Positions 60,917-64,000 of a stretch of 64,000 nucleotides of DNA are shown in pieces (the first letter of the stretch is position 1; every line of letters starts with the position of its first letter). The stretch covers positions 28,116,875 through 28,180,874 of the forward strand of contig NC_089495.1 of assembly GCF_036850765.1 (NCBI RefSeq), written 5' to 3'. A program made the position numbers and the translations under genes. The notes under the pieces are model-generated. The model saw only the letters and a list, made by a program, of their open reading frames with translations. It did not search any database and was not told the origin of the DNA. Source of the DNA: Saccopteryx bilineata (Eukaryota > Chordata > Mammalia > Chiroptera > Emballonuridae).

Positions 60917-61069
60917 GGACATTAGTCTTATTGAATTAGGACTCAACCCTTATGACCTCATTTAACCATAATTATCTCCTTATATGTCCTTGTTCCAAAT
61001 ACAGTCACTTTGGGGGTTAGGATTTCAACATATAAATTTAAGGGGGGGGCACAATTTAGAACATAACAC
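60917..61069. mobile_element. 3' fragment of the LTR family seen at 40.95 kb
   Basis: 'tgacctcatttaaccataat', 'ccaaatacagtcactttggg' and 'ggttaggatttcaacatata' with the end GAACATAACA correspond to the right half of that LTR. Only the 3' part is present; it interrupts ERV-L pol. Confidence 0.6.
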
Positions 61070-64000
61070 AAATGCTCAAAATGTTAAAAACAGACTGTAA
61101 CTGATCACATTGTACCAATTTAGACAGCTAAGTTACATTTCTTTAAACAGTTTTATATTCCACAGTGTCCAACAATGGGCAAAGAGAAATATATTAAATT
61201 TACATAAGTTGCATTTCATCCTCAGAGTAGTGGTCTGATAAGAGAATTGAAACGGGCATTTGAAATATTGGTTGTCCAAACTGTGAGGAAATAAATGTAT
61301 GAAGGTCTGGATACATTGTGGGTTCACACACAACATGAGAAGTGCCAGGGAAAGATCCCCACTTGACGGATCGCTCTACTTTTCTGGTTGATCTGGGCAG
61401 GAATGATTGAGAGAGGATGCTGGTACAACTATACAATTCTTCCCCGCATCGCTTTAAATTTCTTTTTACCTACTTGATATAACAGTCCTGGGACCAGAAC
61501 TACACTAGCAGGAACCCAAAATTGGTGTGACTCTTAACAAGATAGCTATACTTTCAAAGTATAGTTTTAATTATAATTTTTTTTAAACTATACTTTTAAA
61601 CACTTGTAACAAAATTCCTAAGGGCATAATGGTACAAATTGTGCCATCTGGAAAAAACTGTGATTTACAATATATGCAACTGTATTGCCTAGTGGTTGGG
61701 AGAGCCCACTACTTCTCTACCTATGTAATCCAACCTTATATGGAGGCACTTGCTAATGTGGTAATGCAGCCAGCAAAGTAGACCAGCACAATGACTGAAT
61801 GAACATGTTTATTTCATGGGTGGGAAAGTCTGTATTTAGATCAATAACAAATGGAGAGAGAGCGGAAGAAATAGTAGCTGAGGATAAAGAAATAAATAAA
61901 TGGGCTATACCATAAGGGAAATTCAGTATTACATTGGTACCTAAAAAGAGTATCAGAGTGTGATAATTCTATTATCTCTTATCATAATTACAGAAGATGC
62001 TCAGAAAGGGGGAAGCCATGTGTTTTCCAAGACGCTCCTACTTTTGGAATCTGACGCGGTCAGATGGAAGCCTGCAGACCTGATTGGCACTGCTTTGTGA
62101 AACATTTTGGTCATATAATAGGACAGTGAATTGGACCAAATATTTATGACTGAGTGGAACTCTAGTAATGAGTCAGTATATTTTGACTTTATTTTTCAGG
62201 CTATAATTACCACAAAGGATATCATTTGGGAAGGATTTTCCAGGAACTATTCCCCATTGGCTATCAGACTGTGTAGTGTACAACTCCCTGCAGACTGATA
62301 ACTGTATAGTTATAAACCTTAATTAAATGCTTTAAAAGGTCCCTAGTTATCATAGAAAAAATACAGCCGTTGCAAATATGATTATGCTGTTAACAAAACA
62401 CAGCACCCTAGTTTTTGTAGATGAAAACCTATTAAACGGAAGAGAAAGGAATGATAGGTTCCTGGTGGGAAAGATAGCAGTAAACTTCACATAGTGAGAA
62501 CGAATTTCTGAGAATCTCTCCACTGTGAGACAAGAAAGGCTATGGGAGGCTTAGTGGAATACTCAGACTAAATTATATCTAGGCATGCCCACTACCCATC
62601 TAAACCTAGTATTATGCGAAACTCAACATTTTTAGGTACAAAACATGTATCTTAACTGTATTCAGACCATTAGTAATAGTGTCAACAACATTCATGACAT
62701 ATTATCTAATACTGGCCCACACAGCGAAAGGAGCTATGGGACAGGCTGAATTCACTTTTAATGAGGAGTGGTTTTCAGAGGAAAATATTAACTAGAATAA
62801 GCCTGTTAGAAGAGATTCTCTTTTAGAAGAGAGCAAAGAATGGGAATAAGCCTGGAAAGATGATGAAGTTTTTAGTTAAGTAGGTCAGGCAGATTCAAGA
62901 ACTGATGCTGCAAAATGTTAGGTGCAGTTTTAGAAAACAGACTGCATGTTACCCAACAGGGCCTCTTGACGATGTTAATAATGATAGAACGCAAATTAGC
63001 TGTGTGGTAGTGCTTCCCCTTTTGGCTGCTGAGTCCCAAAGGACACACCTATGAGAATCTTATAAATCTTATAAATCTCTATGGGTACTTGGAACTTACA
63101 CTGATGCACTATAACTGCACTCACTCCACAAATATTTATACATCAGAATAAGACATATCCTATAGTCTAGGCTCTCTTAAACCAGCAGAGGCAGAAACAA
63201 TTCTGAATCACACTTATGACCTACCTCTAGGAGGTAAATGAATCTGGCTATATATAAATATAATAGCACACAATTGACACCAATCTTGCCTATGAACTGA
63301 GACAGGTTGACTAGCTTTGTCTCCAGCTGACTTGGAACTCAGAAATAACTGAGTAATGGGTCAATTGTAACAATTATCCACAGTAATATTTGATATATGG
63401 GCAAAGGCTGATTCTGCTGAGAAGGGATGGCAAATAGCTCTGTGATTTCTACTGATTAATTCATTATGAAAAGTTAGTTGTACCATAACCATGTTGTGAT
63501 ACGGTATGACATTGATATTTTGGTAAGATTTAACTTGTGTACATAAGTTAAATGATAACCCTGACAATCAAATTTATTGAGAGATTGACATGAAACCTCT
63601 TCAGAGGTCATGCCAATGGAAAGTATATACATTGCCTGAAGAATGGGATTTAGCTCACCGCCAGCCAGTTTCTACTTTAAATAGCTCTGCACAAGTATAT
63701 CACAGGGTACAAATAATAGTAAGTCAAGAGAGAGATATGTATCAAATTAGTGCAAAAACATAAAAACATTTGTAATGGCTTTAGAGAATGGATTATTTGT
63801 TCCCTTAAGTCTGTCTCCACAATGACTTTCAAGTGTTAGGCATACTTATACAGATACTACTGGTATATCAGATATATAAATGCTGTGTCACATGAAGATT
63901 CCCCCCCCCAAAAAAGTGATTATTTTGCTTCAAGAGAGTCTCTAGTCCAAAGACCAAGGAGGTAGACTGTGTAGAAATGGGTTAACAGAGCTGGTGTGGA
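61070..64000 (+). pseudogene. Probable continuation of ERV-L pol (RNase H / integrase), unresolved
   Basis: No 3' LTR is reached before the window ends, and no other element is evident, so the region is most simply the rest of the ERV-L element. I could not identify integrase zinc or catalytic residues with confidence. All frames are broken; the longest is under 80 codons. A C-run and A-run lie at 63900-63916. Confidence 0.4.

Overview
The window is nuclear DNA of a placental mammal, most likely a bat. It is AT-rich and gene-poor, with no intron-exon gene that I can recognise. The bat call rests on the repeats: several tRNA-derived SINE families of the Ves/Rhin kind, recent non-autonomous hAT DNA transposons, L1s of more than one age, and older mammal-wide repeats (MIR, MER5A-like, L2-like, old L1, ERV-L). 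Horseshoe bats or relatives would fit, but the family assignment is recall, not a search.

Layout. 1-2 kb: a hAT transposon (895-1943) split by a processed DYNLT1 copy that keeps a complete 113-codon reading frame. 2-5 kb: a SINE and 3' pieces of older L1s. 5-11.2 kb: one 6.2-kb insertion bounded by a 13-bp target-site duplication. It holds a 5'-truncated L1 ORF2, class II retroviral pol (RNase H and integrase), a decayed class I gag-like piece and a second L1 3' end. A SINE and a hAT element sit inside the pol part, each with its own duplication. 12.96-20.3 kb: a near full-length, heavily mutated L1 carrying three SINEs and a tiny L1 tail. 20.3-34 kb: mostly unassigned sequence with a MER5A-like element, a SINE, a MIR, a 43-bp 5S rRNA fragment, a hAT element and a solo LTR nested in a SINE. 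34.2-35.1 kb: an L1 with a 5' inversion. 35.5-57 kb: more SINEs, old LTRs, L1 3' ends and an old L1 running from about 53.9 to 57.2 kb. 57.3-64 kb: the 5' LTR, primer-binding site and decayed gag-pol of an ERV-L element that runs off the window end.

Nothing here works as an operon or pathway. The history is one of layered insertions, most of them driven by L1 target-primed reverse transcription as shown by A-rich tails and duplicated target sites. The only intact cellular reading frame is the DYNLT1 copy, and whether it is expressed cannot be seen. All reverse transcriptase, integrase and gag remnants are broken by stops, frameshifts or insertions.
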